A stretch of DNA of 64,000 bases from Pyrus communis (GCF_963583255.1 NC_084809.1:7301501-7365500); one strand, 5' to 3'; counted from the first letter of the stretch, positions 24,228 to 35,569 are shown. The notes: generated from the sequence alone by a model not told the origin. Made by a program: numbers and translations.

Positions 24228-24817
24228 TCGACTGCAGCAGGCCTTTCTACATCTTTTTGCCTTTCAACATTTTAGCTTAAGGACTTGGCTGCTTCAACAA
24301 CAACGAAACACTCTTTTTGTTTTTGGGTAACTACTGAAACAGATAACCAACCTACAAGACATATTTTTGCCATCTTAAATGTAATGGCAAAATATGTCTG
24401 GACAACATGTTACTCCTGTTTCTTAAGGAAACAAACGTCTTGCATAGTTTTTACTTTGCGCGTTTGTGCTTCAAAACTATGATGCTAGAATAAGAACAAA
24501 ACAGTTTTTATATGTTTTGTCAACTGCTCAAACATGTGCTTTACTTAAATGACATCTATTTTGCCACCTTTACTACAGGGCCGACATTTGTGTAAACTAC
24601 ATGTTACTTCTGTTTATTAAGGAACCAAAACGTTCACTTTCGTTCTGCTAATTGATCAATGTCTTTTCACATCAGTTAAGTTGAATGTATATAAAAACAA
24701 AACTACATATCTTATCAACCCCATTCACACATCTATCCCTCTCTTCATTCTTCATTGTGTTAAATTTATTCAGATAAAACATATCTTCATCATACAGCTC
24801 AACATCATGTATTCAAG

Positions 24818-24848
24818 TCCCGCGGCATCGCGCAGGCACATTTTCTAG
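24818..24848 (+). mobile_element. Helitron 3' terminus (hairpin + CTAG)
   Basis: Stem-loop CCCGCG-GCAT-CGCGCAGG at about 24819-24835, eight to ten bases of spacer, then CTAG at 24845-24848 followed by host T. This is the canonical plant Helitron 3' end (short GC hairpin, CTRR, insertion between A and T), about 620 bp beyond the stop codon of the RPA-like gene on the same strand. The matching 5' TC end was not found; the element may begin anywhere from about 5.6 to 19 kb. Confidence 0.85.
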
Positions 24849-25566
24849 TATTACCTATTCTAAAATTGAGGAAGGATTTGATTGTAGCTTAGCTACAGTT
24901 AAATTTTTGCCCCTTGATTTTGCTTTATCTACACACTGCTGCCACCAAATCAGTGTTGGACTGGGGTAATTACTAAAAGTTAGGAGGGTAATATTGTCCG
25001 TAGGATTGGGTGCCCTAGGCCTGATTTGGGCCTATTTTGGGTTGCTGGTTTTGGGCCAGGTGTGGGCTTCAGAAGTGGGTTGTCCAATGTGTTGGGCTGC
25101 GTTGCACAGAAAGAGTCTAAATGACTCTTTTGCCCGCTTCAATCCAGATCCAACGGACAGGATCTGGAGGTACTTCAGTCATTCTGCTTTTAGGGGTGGT
25201 TGCTGTCGATGTCGTCAGAGGCATGGTTCTCAGAGGGGTTGATGGGTTGCAGGTAGAGAGAGGGTTGACGGGAGGGGTTCCAGGTGGACAGAGTGGGGTT
25301 TGGGTGCGGGATTACAGGGAGAGAAGGTGAGAGGGTGGGTGCCGTCATGATCGATATAGGGGTAAGGTTCTAGGAGAGGGACGCGTGTTTGCTGCACAGA
25401 GAGAGAAGGGGGAGGTATGGTTAGGGGGGGGGGGGGGGAGGTTGAGGTGCGGGTGTAGGGTTGGTTATTTCCACACCAAAAATCATCATCCTCTTTTCAG
25501 TAAAAGCTGAACAGAGTTCCTCTCTGCAACTCCTCCTCCATTACTGCATTCGAATTTTCGACAATG
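24849..25566. other. GC-rich stretch with 15-G run and leader-like end
   Basis: Base composition changes sharply after the Helitron end. Purine/G-rich between 25170 and 25460 with a run of 15 G at 25424-25438. It ends in cctcctcc-rich sequence and ATG at 25564 immediately followed by GTGAGT, i.e. a possible first exon in which the start codon is split from the rest by an intron. No downstream coding exon could be joined to it with confidence. Confidence 0.45.
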
Positions 25567-25810
25567 GTGAGTAATTCAAACGCTTCTTTTGTTCAATCGT
25601 GTTTATTTAATTTAATTTGAATTCTTTCCGATTTTGTTTTCGATGTATGGGTTATGAATTTCCATGTTTCCGGTACTTATATGCAGCTGATTGCTTTCCT
25701 CGCTTTTTATCCATACCGTTTGGCTCAAAGAATGAAAACACGCATTGACCTGAGAAATCTTAAGAGTTGTTTACAAATTAGTAATTAACTTTGCAGTGTA
25801 GATGGCTGGT

Positions 25811-25932
25811 GTCTTGTTAAACTCTATACAAAGGCTCTTGATTTTTCCTAATGGTTTTCTCTTGCCTAATAATCGGGTGAACATAAAGGTTTATATGGAT
25901 TTACGTGTTGGTGATGTCATCCGTTTTGGGCT
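25811..25932 (+). pseudogene. FHA-domain exon fragment (kanadaptin-like)
   Basis: The frame reads NRVNIKVYMDLRVGDVIRFG and is followed by donor GTGAGT. The V.VDL.VGDVIRFG pattern is the end of an FHA phosphopeptide-binding domain such as in kanadaptin/SLC4A1AP-like proteins. The preceding residues (IFPNGFLLPN) are only loosely like the expected STHGTFVNKN. Only this exon is seen, so I call it a fragment. A first-exon ATG/GTGAGT lies 245 bp upstream. Confidence 0.5.
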
Positions 25933-26652
25933 GTGAGTATCTTCTTATCTTAACTCTCAATCTGCAACGCGATTGACCATCTCTTCGATCTCTGTTTCGT
26001 TATCTCTTCAATCCCTGCTTTGCAATCTTCGTTGTTCACCCTGCCTTCTCATCTCCGTTGGTATTTCCACCAACCAATGAAGTGCCCGGAGTTTGAACAT
26101 GAAATGCCCAGGAGGCCGCCCAGTGCAAGGTAGCTTTTCTTTTTTTACTTTTCTGGGTGAAATGTCAATGTGGGTTTGACCTAATTACTGCAATTGATAA
26201 ATTATTGGTTTTGGTTGATGCTTTACCTTGTGCTGGGTTTTAGTTGATGGGTTTTTCTTATGGGTTTTGCTTGCATTTGGTTTTGGTTGATGGCAGGTAT
26301 ATTTAATCTCCGTTGCACACCTCGCCTTCTCATCGCCGTCGCACACCTTACCAGAACTTGAATCAATGGTAACGTATAAATTGTATGGATTTTGCGCCTA
26401 TTTTAATCTTCGTTAATGAAATTAGCGTTTAAATTGAATAATTCATACTCTTTTGATATTGGAAATTAGGATCTGATTTCTCAGTCCTATGCTTCTTTGC
26501 TGTATAAGATGAGTTTGGTTATATAACTCAGAAACGGGATATTTTTTTTTTTTTCCAGTGAGAGAGTGAAAATCCCTAGCCTTTAGATTTTCAAGTATTT
26601 TGTCAGCAATAATAATTTGTTTTTGCAGCTTTATATGTGTGCCTGTCTCCAA

Positions 26653-26757
26653 ATATGAGGATCTCTTAATTTGCTTGTGTAGCTTTTGTAATATGAGGAT
26701 CTCTTAATTTGCTTGTGTAGCTTTTGTAATATGATGATCTCTTAATTTGCTTTTGCA
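26653..26757. repeat. 38-bp minisatellite, about 2.8 copies
   Basis: Units start atatgaggatctcttaattt at 26653, 26691 and 26729 (third has atgatgatct and is truncated). Copies 1 and 2 are identical. Confidence 0.9.
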
Positions 26758-28601
26758 TACCTTCTTTGCTTCCTCTACTAGCTCTATATGTGATTCTATC
26801 TCCAAATAATTATTCCATATTTCCTATTTTTATAGGAACCAAATCATTGAATACACATGGAAAATTAAAAGGGTTTTAGTTTTTGGATTGGTTTAAATTT
26901 TCTATTGTTATTGGTTGTATTGCTGTCAAATATTTGATGGGAAGTTTGAAATGGAGAACTTGGTTGATTGTAGACTCTGATTTACTGGCTTCGAAATGGA
27001 GAAGTTATTTCTTGGTTCACTTCCGCAACATAAACCAACTTCTCAGTTCAGTTCTCAGATATGAGGTTTCTCAGCTACCTCTTTTCTGTAATGAAACATT
27101 TGAATGGTACTCACTGGGATATCCCATTAATTAGGTCAGTTTTTGTATAATTGGGATTCTTAAATTTGATATTAGGGATTTTAATTTGATTGGGTTTTGG
27201 ATTGCATTGTACACTGTTTCAGGTATCTTTAGCAAAATAGGATTTTTTTTTTGGGGATTCTAAAAGTTTAGTTGAACACTAATATTAAATTTCTAACCCC
27301 TGTGGTGCCTCTCTCTATTTGAGTTTGAGTTGGGGATGGTGGACAATGAGCAATTTGGAGATTTATCGCAGTGCAATTTGTCATTTCCATGGACCACCTA
27401 TAATATTGGCTTACATTTTTCTTCTTTTTTCTTTGCCTATAGTAATATTATTGTTTATCTCCAAGATCTGAGCTTGTCATTCAGAAGAGATGCTTCATTC
27501 AGAAAATTGAAATTTCCCAAATCTTTGTTAATAGTTGTATCCCTTGCAAAAGGATTTAATTTTCTTGGATGTCTACTTTGGAGCTTTAAGTTTTCATGTA
27601 TCCAGCATTACTAGACCAAAAAAAGTGCAGTGTCGTGGAGTAATTAGGACTGTTTCTGTTCCTTTTTTTTAATGTTGAAATGACAAGTGGTTTTAAAAAA
27701 TGGATAATTTTTTTACTGGATTTAGTTTCTGTGTTTGGCTTGAGAGTAAATTCAGAGAGCTAAAAGGCAGTAAAGTTTGAGTATTTACGTTTAATATTGT
27801 TTTGGGTTTGGATTAATTTTGTTTGTTTGATATTAGAAATTGAGTGATAGGATATTTGCACTTTTCTCCCTTTTGAATAGCGTCGAACTCATTTCTCATT
27901 TTCTGTTTGGTTTCTGAGAAAATCAAGGGAAAAAAAAAGATAGAAGATTAATGAATTCACTGAATTGAGTGCTTTAAGTCCATTTATGATTGAAGTTATT
28001 CCCTTTGCTTTCATTTCTGTTTTTGTTCTTTTGTGTTTCGAGCACGTTGAGGATGGTAAAATCAATTATTTTGATTTTGGAAGTCTACTTTGTTTTTCAG
28101 CTTTAGTGCTTGGGAGAAGCGAAAATGTGATTTCATGTATGGTGGTTGTATTTGTCTGTCATTTGAAAGGAATTCAGACAGAGAGAGAAGGGAGAGGGTA
28201 GGTTTGTTGTCAGCGAGATTGAAGGATCTGATGTATCCTTGCAGGTGAACTATATGCTCGCGCACCCTCATCCAGTGGAACCTATTATCCTAATGATTTA
28301 GTGAATCCTATTATCCTATTGTTGGAACAATTCAAAGAGTGTTTTAGCCTGTATTTCCTTTCGTTATTGACTCCTAGGGTAGATTTTCCCCCTTACCCAG
28401 TTTACTGTTGTGCATTTGACCTATAATCATACATTGGAGATATTGGGTCAAAAATTGTAAAAGGATGTTTTGAGAATCATCTGGAGAATAGCTCTTTAAT
28501 TCTCACTTTCGCCGTAGAGTTGTAGTTCTGGGCAGTGTGATGGTGAGATATTTTTAAATTCGTTCCAATTATAATAAAAGGTAGCATACTTTTCTTCCCG
28601 T

Positions 28602-28753
28602 GGTTCACCTATCTCTTGGTTATTTAAATTCTCATCAGCTCGGTTCACCCATCTCTTGGTTATTTAAATACTTATCAGCTCGGTTCCCGCATCTCTTGGT
28701 TATTTAAATACTTATCAGCTCGGTTCCCTCATCTCTTGGTCATTTAAATTCTT
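28602..28753. repeat. 40-bp minisatellite, about 3.8 copies
   Basis: Units begin ggttcacctatctcttggtt at 28602, 28642, 28682 and 28722, with changes at the CACCTA/CACCCA/CCCGCA/CCCTCA positions. Each copy holds atctcttggttatttaaat. Confidence 0.9.
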
Positions 28754-29818
28754 TAGAGATGCCTGTATTGATTTGTGATTTTGTTGGATTTACTCTAGTG
28801 AAATGCGTGTTATCTGCATTGGTGCATTTTAGGGTGTGACTCTGTTCGTACCGTCTTTGTAGTGCATCTTTTTGTGCAAATTATTCATGCATGTTGTGGA
28901 TAAAGGTTTTAAAACCGGCAGCAAAGTGCGGGCAATTTTTCTAATTATAACCTAAATATAAGCTTTTGTCAAATTCGAACTCAAATATAAGTTTCATATA
29001 ATACACAAGTTATATTGTGGAGCACCAATGTAACAACGAAATATAAATTTTTCCTTCTACAATGCAGGGTTTGAACTTTGAACTTAAAATTCAAATTTGA
29101 GTGTACAAATTGGAGGAGAAAATGTGAAAACTCAAATCATTTTTCGATCCACTTGTGAGAATATAGGTACGTGAATACGAATTTTAGGATTAATCTGTAG
29201 GAGTATACATCCATGTTTTATAACCATTTCTCTTTTTAATATAATATTTGCTTGAGGTTGATTGATGTGATTTGTTCGATACCAAATTAGGTTGCTTATT
29301 GTGTGGTTTAGCCGAACTCTTCTTCCTTCTTCTAGCGTAAAATATCGATGTACTAAAAAAAAAAAATAATTAAGTTTGGATCCAAAAATTGAAGTTGGTC
29401 TTATGGAGGGTTTACACGTGAAAAGTTCCAATAAATTATCCATACTAAAGCTCAATAAGGAAAAAAAAAATAATATTCCTAAGCACAATGAAAGGACAGA
29501 AAAGCCTCTGTTTCACTATTATTATTCAGTGCTAATTTTTTAGCTGCATAGTAAAATGGCCAAAAAGGCCCTGCCTCTTCAATTTGTCCCGAAATTTTTT
29601 CTTGTGCACGTAACACAAGTGATACATCACATGTTATTATATAAATAGTAGAAAATTTTATTTTTTATGTTATTAATTTTTTAATGCAAGAATCTTACCA
29701 CTTATATAAAGACAAATGGTAAACTATCTTGTGTTCGCGTACATTAAAAATTCTCTTCAGTTTATCGACCCACCGTTTATCTAGATACTTCCGAGTTCCC
29801 ACATTGTTTTTTTCACAG

Positions 29819-30944
29819 CTAAAACCCTCACCGCGCTGCTTGCCTCTACTCTCCCTGTCTTCCTTCTCGCCTCATCTGCTAAAATCACTTCGATTCTACC
29901 AACCGCCGCAACCGGTGAGACTTGCCCAAAGGTAAATTCTTTTCTCTTCCTTACAAAATTTAATATTGATCTTGAAAATAGTGAAAACCCCATAAAACAA
30001 ACTGACTTTCTCAACCGAAAATTATGATATATGTTTCTAAGCTGTTTGCCTTTGGAAAGTAAAAAACAAATTGAGCAATTATAAGATTTGACCAAGTAAA
30101 TGGTTTCGCTTTTGATTATTTAGGATAATTACATGCTTGAGGATTATTAAATGATATATTTGATAAATACGTCCAATTTTAAGGTAGGAGCCTTTAGATT
30201 ACAACTCACTTTATGGTTTTGCATTACAAGACAATCTGTACTCAACTTCTTAAGTAAGTTTGGAGGAAATCTGCTCTTGGTTGATGCTCTGTCTCTGTCT
30301 TTTTTGCCTGCTTTAATATGCTTTCTTCTGATCTCTAACTTTTTAAATTTTTTATTTTTGTTTTATTAATTTGATTCGGAAGATTTTCAGAGAATAGCTT
30401 CAATTGAGTTAGGTTTTGTTCAATTTAATCTTATTAGTTTCATTCCAATTCAATGATTTTCCGTAGGGCTGAGTTTTCTGTTGGAGAATAAATGTTCTTC
30501 ATGGTTCATTCAACTTTGTTTTATTTTCTGATATGGATTTTGAAATTGAGACTCCTAGCTTTGCCCTCATCAAGAAAATTTTATTGATTCCAATTGATAA
30601 TTGTTAACAGGATAGGAAGGGCATCACCAATTTGAAATCAGCTCTTCAGGTATGCATTCATTCCAGATTTAAAACATCACTTCCGTTTAGTATGTTGTTT
30701 ATCATTTTTCATCATAACACCGTCATGCGGTGTTACTGTCTGTCCTTTTATCATTTTCCAGATCTGAGTTTTCTGTTGGAGAATAAATTTTCTTCATAGT
30801 TCATTCAATTTTGTTTTATTTTCTGATTTGGATTTTGAAATTGAGACTCCTAGCTTTGCACTCATCAAGAAAATTTTATTGATTCCAATTGATAAATGTT
30901 ACCAGGATGGGAAAGGGATCACCAATTTGAAATCAACTCTTCAG
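29819..30944 (+). other. Exon set of unidentified gene, last exon duplicated
   Basis: 29819-29931 (after TTTTTTTCACAG, donor AAG/GTAAAT) reads KTLTALLASTLPVFLLASSA then KITSILPTAATGETCPK, a hydrophobic stretch like a signal or membrane segment. 30611-30649 (TTAACAG...CAG/GTATGC) reads DRKGITNLKSALQ in phase with it. 30906-30944 is a second copy reading DGKGITNLKSTLQ, within a 295-bp tandem duplication. Splice borders and phase are good. No further exon is found before the RLP gene, so it is probably a truncated gene. The family was not recognised. Confidence 0.5.
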
Positions 30945-31045
30945 GTATGCATTCATTCCATATTTAAAACATCACTTTCGTTTAGTATGTTTATCATTTT
31001 TTATCATAACACCGTCATGCGGTGTTACTGTCCGTCCTTTTAGTT
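30469..31045. repeat. 295-bp tandem duplication including a small exon
   Basis: Copy 1 30469-30763, copy 2 30764-31045. Both run from ctgagttttctgttggagaa through the DxKGITNLKS exon to catgcggtgttactgt. Several substitutions and small indels separate them. Confidence 0.85.
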
Positions 31046-31721
31046 GTTAAAATATGCTTTTTTGAGTTGGACATAGAACTCTTAATGTAGAATTAGTAAA
31101 ATGCAGGTGCAAAATGAACGACTAATCAATGTGGAAAACTTTTGAAAATGTATATAACTGTAACTTAGAAATCTCCCATTTGGATTGCACATATGCTCTT
31201 GATGCAAAGTAAATCAAATGTAATGTAACTTAAAGACTTGTTTTACCTTGTCGGTTTAGCTGTTCTGTTAATTTTTGAAATATTTAGAAATGAATGGGTT
31301 GATTTGTGGTTTTATGGAATTTTCAGAAGTATCTATTATGTGCATAGTGATATATGTGTTTGTGAATGCAGTTAAGCTGTTGGTAGCTGTTGAGTATCAA
31401 TTGATTATTATGTATTGTTATTCAAACTCCATCTCTTTTTTTGGGAAATGTTTCATATTTGCTATAAACTACGAATTTAAAACCCACAGCAGAGCATGGC
31501 ACTTTTGCTAGTTTTGAAGCAAATGAAAACGGGAAATGTAATTCCAACTACTTAGTTGATAACACTGAATCTGATCAAGTAGAAATATTATACAAAGCAA
31601 ACTTATAGAACCCCATTATTGTAATATAACATAACAACATATGCTGAAGCAAGAAATCATAAAAAACATGACAGTGGCCTTGAAGGCCCAAACATTTCTC
31701 TAGCCCGTTGACACATCAAGC
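31046..31721. other. Intergenic 3' flank of RLP gene
   Basis: AT-rich; no gene recognised. Includes the presumed 3' untranslated region of the minus-strand RLP gene. Confidence 0.5.
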
Positions 31722-34691
31722 TTAAGTTCTGCGTCCCCTCCTCGCCCATGTGGTTGTTGGCTTCCTCCTCCTGCTGAATTTCTCCACAAACCATTCATGC
31801 TTCTTGTCTGCCAACGTGTTTCCAGTAACCACTCCCACTATTAGTCCGCTAACAACTCCCGGCAGGACTACGTACCAGTCAAACTCAAGGGGAAATCCTG
31901 CCTTTTCACCTTCTTCAAGGCTTGATGGTGGCGGCGGCATCGAGCTCCCAGAACCCTCGCATTTCTTGGACAAAAGCTCTCCACACAGACCTGAGTTTCC
32001 TTGGTATGAATCTTCTAGGAATGTACCAAATTGTTGGCCAAGTGGTATAGGCCCCCAAAGATGGTTATATGACACGTTGAAGTACCCAAGGAAAGTGAGT
32101 TGTGCCAAACTACCGGGGATCATTCCTGAGAGCTTGTTTCGAGAGAGATCCAACGATTCAAGAGCAGTCAAGTTCCCCAGAGATGAGGGGATTTGACCAC
32201 AGAGAGCGTTGTTGGAGAGGTTTAGCAACCGAAGTGCTCTTAGACTCCCAATGATACTTGCTGGAATCTCTCCTTCAAATCTATTACTTGAGAAATCTAT
32301 GAGTCTCATATCAGAGGGGGTATAATCATATTTCCCTTTTCCAGGAATTACCATATAGTATGAATATTGATAGAAATTTCCATATTTATTTGCCTTGCCT
32401 GATGAGACTTCAAAGTACAGGCTTCCTTTGTTTGCGACACTTCCTTCGTTTGCGACAACATATTTCATGAAATTCCAGTTCTCCATGTACTTAGAAGGCA
32501 ACATCCCTGAATATAGATTGTTGGATAAATCAATGATGCACAAGTTTGGGAACTCATGATTAGTTGGAGGCTTCCCAATTATCCCATGAAATGCATTCGA
32601 CCCCAAAATGAGACCCCTCAATACTGGAAGTACCCCTAACCAAGAAGGGAAGATGTCACTGATTTGATTGTTGCCAATGTGAAGAAACTCTAACTGAATG
32701 CAATCGGCCATTGATCTTGGTAGCATCCCCTGTAACCGATTGTAACCCAACCCAACAAATTTCAAACTATTTTTGTTAGCACAAAATGGAGGAATATCGC
32801 CGTGGAAAGAATTAAACATCAAATGCAGTATTTCCAAGCTACTGGACTTCCCCAAACACTGTGGAAGCATGCCACTCAGGTTGTTGTTGGCCAAATTAAG
32901 ATCTTGAAGATAATTCAAGTTGCAGAATAATGGTGAAACTTCTCCACTGTAATTATTATTGCTGACAATGTAAGATGTGATAGATTGTGGTGGAATTGGC
33001 AATGACCCTTGTAACCGATTAGCCTCAAGATAAAAAATTTGCAGATTTTCCCATGGAAGAGTGACTGGATTTTCCTCAAAGCCTGTTAAGAAGTAAAAGC
33101 CGAGGTCGAGATTGACCAAAGTTTCTCCAGTTGCATTCCAGAGCCATTTTGGTATTTGGCCATGAATATTGTTACCAGAAAGGTATAGGGCTCCCAATTC
33201 GTATTGATTTTTCAAAAATTCTAGAAACTCTGTCAAGTTGCATTCACTCAACTCTAGAATTTCGAACTTTGGAAAAGTAGCACTCAAACCAGATTTGACA
33301 CGCACGGATAAGTTGTTGTACGATAAACGAAGTGCCTTCAACTTTTTGAGGTTGGAAAACTCATCAAACTCAACTAATCCACTCAAATTATTAGCGGTAA
33401 GGTCAAGAAATTCAAGATTTCTGAGGTGGAAAAGCGACTTAGGAACTGCTCCTTGCAAATCGTTGAAGCCGAGCTGCAGATAAGTTAATTGGGTCAAATC
33501 TGCTGCAAGCCAAGATGGGATTTCACCAGTTATTAAATTGCCACGCAAGTCTAGATATGCAAGTTGGGTCAGGTTAGCCACAAAACGTGGGAAATTTCCC
33601 CGTAAGGTAATATTCGAAAGACGCAAGTAGTTTAGCTTGGTTAGTTTTCCAAAACAAGACAAGGAATCAGGAACTAAGAATTGGCCTACGGAAAGGTCAT
33701 GAAATGAAGTCATCTCAAGGAAACTGAGCTGGGTAAGGTTTCCGAATGAAGATGGAACATGGGAATCAAAACCACAGCCTGAGATTTCAAAGTAATTTAA
33801 GGAATGAAGGTTTCCGATAGAACTAGGAAGTTCACCAGAGAAATTTGTCAATGAAACATCCAATATTTTGAGGGAATTGGTCCTGTTAAAATTAGGAAAA
33901 TAACCATTTAGGTCTGTGTTCGAGTATAATCTAAGCTCCTCTAGGTTTGCTAGGTGGAAAATGCCTACTGGGAATTCCCCATACAACCCACAGTAGCTTA
34001 GTTTGAGAGATGTGAGAGAAGATGCATTGACCAAGATATCAGGCACAGTGGAGTATATGCCTACATCACTAAGATGAAGTTGTTTTATGCTGGTCAAGTT
34101 TTGGACTAGGATTCTCATGATGGACTTCTTAAGCTCCAAACCATTATTGTAAGACAGAACAAGGGTAGACAGTTTGGATAGCTTTGAAATTTCAGATGGA
34201 ATTTGGCCAGAAAATGCAGATAGTGAAGGGTTGAGATAGGATAGACTCGAAAGGTCATGGCCCAATCTCGATGGTATTTCAGACGAATTGAAGTTGTTAT
34301 CTGAGAGGTCAAGCATCTGCAAGTGAACAAGTCGGAAGAGGGTGTTGTTGGACTTGATAGAACCATAGAGACAGCTGCTCCTGAGGTTAAGGCCAATGAC
34401 ACGGCCAGACTCCGCATGGCACTCAACACCATCCCACGAACAACAGTTACTCTGATTATGATCTCCTTCTCGAGCCCAAGATGCAACCTTCGGATAAGCA
34501 AAAGGAGAATAAGAAGCTGACTTGTTTATCGTAAAGCTTTCCTTGAATTGTAACAAGAACGATTTCTCGTTAGCATGGCAAAGTGTCCGTGTCTGAGTCA
34601 GCACAAATGAAATACAATGAGTAGCATTGAGTAATAGCAAAAGAAGACAATGCAAACAGGTAAACTTGGACAACCAAGATTCCATTTTCAT
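31722..34691 (-). CDS. Receptor-like protein, Cf-9 type (eLRR-TM)
   Basis: Cell-surface LRR protein of the Cf-9/HcrVf class, which senses extracellular ligands (often pathogen-derived) and signals through partner kinases such as SOBIR1; the role is inferred from family. Intronless, 989 residues, normal for the class. Signal peptide about 1-28 (CLHCLLLLLLNATHC), LRR cap with C38 and NCCSWDGVEC at 82-91, then roughly 28 LRRs of LxxLxxLxLSxNxLxGxIP type, an island region around ENWNFMKYV to KYDYTPSDM, final LRRs, NSGLCG cap, acidic spacer (SSLEEGEKAGFPLEFDW), one transmembrane helix about 939-960 with GxxxG (VVSGLIVGVVTG), and a 29-residue basic tail without kinase. The start ATG at 34691 follows a TATA box at a suitable distance. 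This is the only intact member of the local cluster. Confidence 0.93.
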   Translation of the reverse strand: MKMESWLSKFTCLHCLLLLLLNATHCISFVLTQTRTLCHANEKSFLLQFKESFTINKSASYSPFAYPKVASWAREGDHNQSNCCSWDGVECHAESGRVIGLNLRSSCLYGSIKSNNTLFRLVHLQMLDLSDNNFNSSEIPSRLGHDLSSLSYLNPSLSAFSGQIPSEISKLSKLSTLVLSYNNGLELKKSIMRILVQNLTSIKQLHLSDVGIYSTVPDILVNASSLTSLKLSYCGLYGEFPVGIFHLANLEELRLYSNTDLNGYFPNFNRTNSLKILDVSLTNFSGELPSSIGNLHSLNYFEISGCGFDSHVPSSFGNLTQLSFLEMTSFHDLSVGQFLVPDSLSCFGKLTKLNYLRLSNITLRGNFPRFVANLTQLAYLDLRGNLITGEIPSWLAADLTQLTYLQLGFNDLQGAVPKSLFHLRNLEFLDLTANNLSGLVEFDEFSNLKKLKALRLSYNNLSVRVKSGLSATFPKFEILELSECNLTEFLEFLKNQYELGALYLSGNNIHGQIPKWLWNATGETLVNLDLGFYFLTGFEENPVTLPWENLQIFYLEANRLQGSLPIPPQSITSYIVSNNNYSGEVSPLFCNLNYLQDLNLANNNLSGMLPQCLGKSSSLEILHLMFNSFHGDIPPFCANKNSLKFVGLGYNRLQGMLPRSMADCIQLEFLHIGNNQISDIFPSWLGVLPVLRGLILGSNAFHGIIGKPPTNHEFPNLCIIDLSNNLYSGMLPSKYMENWNFMKYVVANEGSVANKGSLYFEVSSGKANKYGNFYQYSYYMVIPGKGKYDYTPSDMRLIDFSSNRFEGEIPASIIGSLRALRLLNLSNNALCGQIPSSLGNLTALESLDLSRNKLSGMIPGSLAQLTFLGYFNVSYNHLWGPIPLGQQFGTFLEDSYQGNSGLCGELLSKKCEGSGSSMPPPPSSLEEGEKAGFPLEFDWYVVLPGVVSGLIVGVVTGNTLADKKHEWFVEKFSRRRKPTTTWARRGRRT

Positions 34692-34764
34692 GGCAGTGTG
34701 TTTTTCTAGTTATAGGAAATATTGTTTTATGGCTCTTGGATAATGAAGAGTGGAGAAGTTAACT

Positions 34765-34773
34765 CCTTTTATA
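34765..34773 (-). promoter_or_regulatory. TATA box of RLP gene
   Basis: TATAAAAGG on the minus strand, 74 bp upstream of the RLP start codon, which leaves room for a short leader. No other TATA-like element is as close. Confidence 0.65.
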
Positions 34774-35569
34774 GACAACTCATGCAAAGCATAAATAAAA
34801 AAAAGTATGAGTCAATCGATGAGTGGGTGGTGAATTGAAGTCTCGATCAATTGAAGACTTGAAGTCATTCATCGTTTGCATGTAATAATTGCAAACTCGA
34901 TCGTTTAGTTTTATCTATACGCTCGTTTGATCTTAAAAAATGCGAACGTAATACTTTGAGGAGATAAAATCAGGTGATCGCCATCACTTGATGATTTGAA
35001 GTCAAGTCGTCGTTTGCATGTGACTCATCTCAACGCTTATTTATCTTTTTAGTACATGTTCTAATTCTGTGTATATACTCCTTAACTCAATTTATTTATT
35101 GTTACACTTATTTATCTAATGTTAATGACTTGAGTTGAAGTTCGTCCATGTAGTAGGATTTACTATGTATACACGCAATTTATTCATAGTACGTGAATAT
35201 TAATTAATTTAGTTTTTAATTTAAGGTTAGTGTTTTATTTTCTCGAGCTTTGCACACATAACAATCAATGAGTTGTCACTCCTACTAATAAAAATGTTAC
35301 TGAGGCTACTCTCTCTTTCACAAACAGAGTAGCTTTTGTTCCACTAATCACGGGCATGAGGTCTTGTGAACCAGATTATAAGCCACTGATCATCAACATA
35401 AACGTTCTTGTAAAGCTAACCATGCATTCAAAGTGACAGGCCGACGAATCGATGGAAGTCTTTCGAAGCTAGCTAATATCCTATTCAGCACTTATACCGT
35501 TAATTTGTTTGATACATTTGGATCTAAACGACCTCTAATTCAAATAATTTTCTTGTGGAGATGATTTTA
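34774..35569. other. RLP upstream region
   Basis: Contains a sequence near 34800-34890 (gatgagtgggtggtgaa, tctcgatcaattgaagactt, cgtttgcatg) that recurs in the repeats at 35570-35953 and 39240-39655, i.e. shared RLP 5' flanking DNA. Confidence 0.5.

Larger units (their letters stand above)
25933..29818. other. Non-coding stretch with two minisatellites
   Basis: Apart from the minisatellites at 26653-26757 and 28602-28753 I see no supported gene. A short exon-like piece near 28244 (after TCCTTGCAG, reading ELYARAPSSSGTYYPNDL and then a stop) is possible but isolated. Confidence 0.4.

Noticed and set aside
34115..34520. ORFs of 65-128 residues inside the RLP gene
   Set aside because: Alternative-frame shadows of the intact RLP coding sequence.
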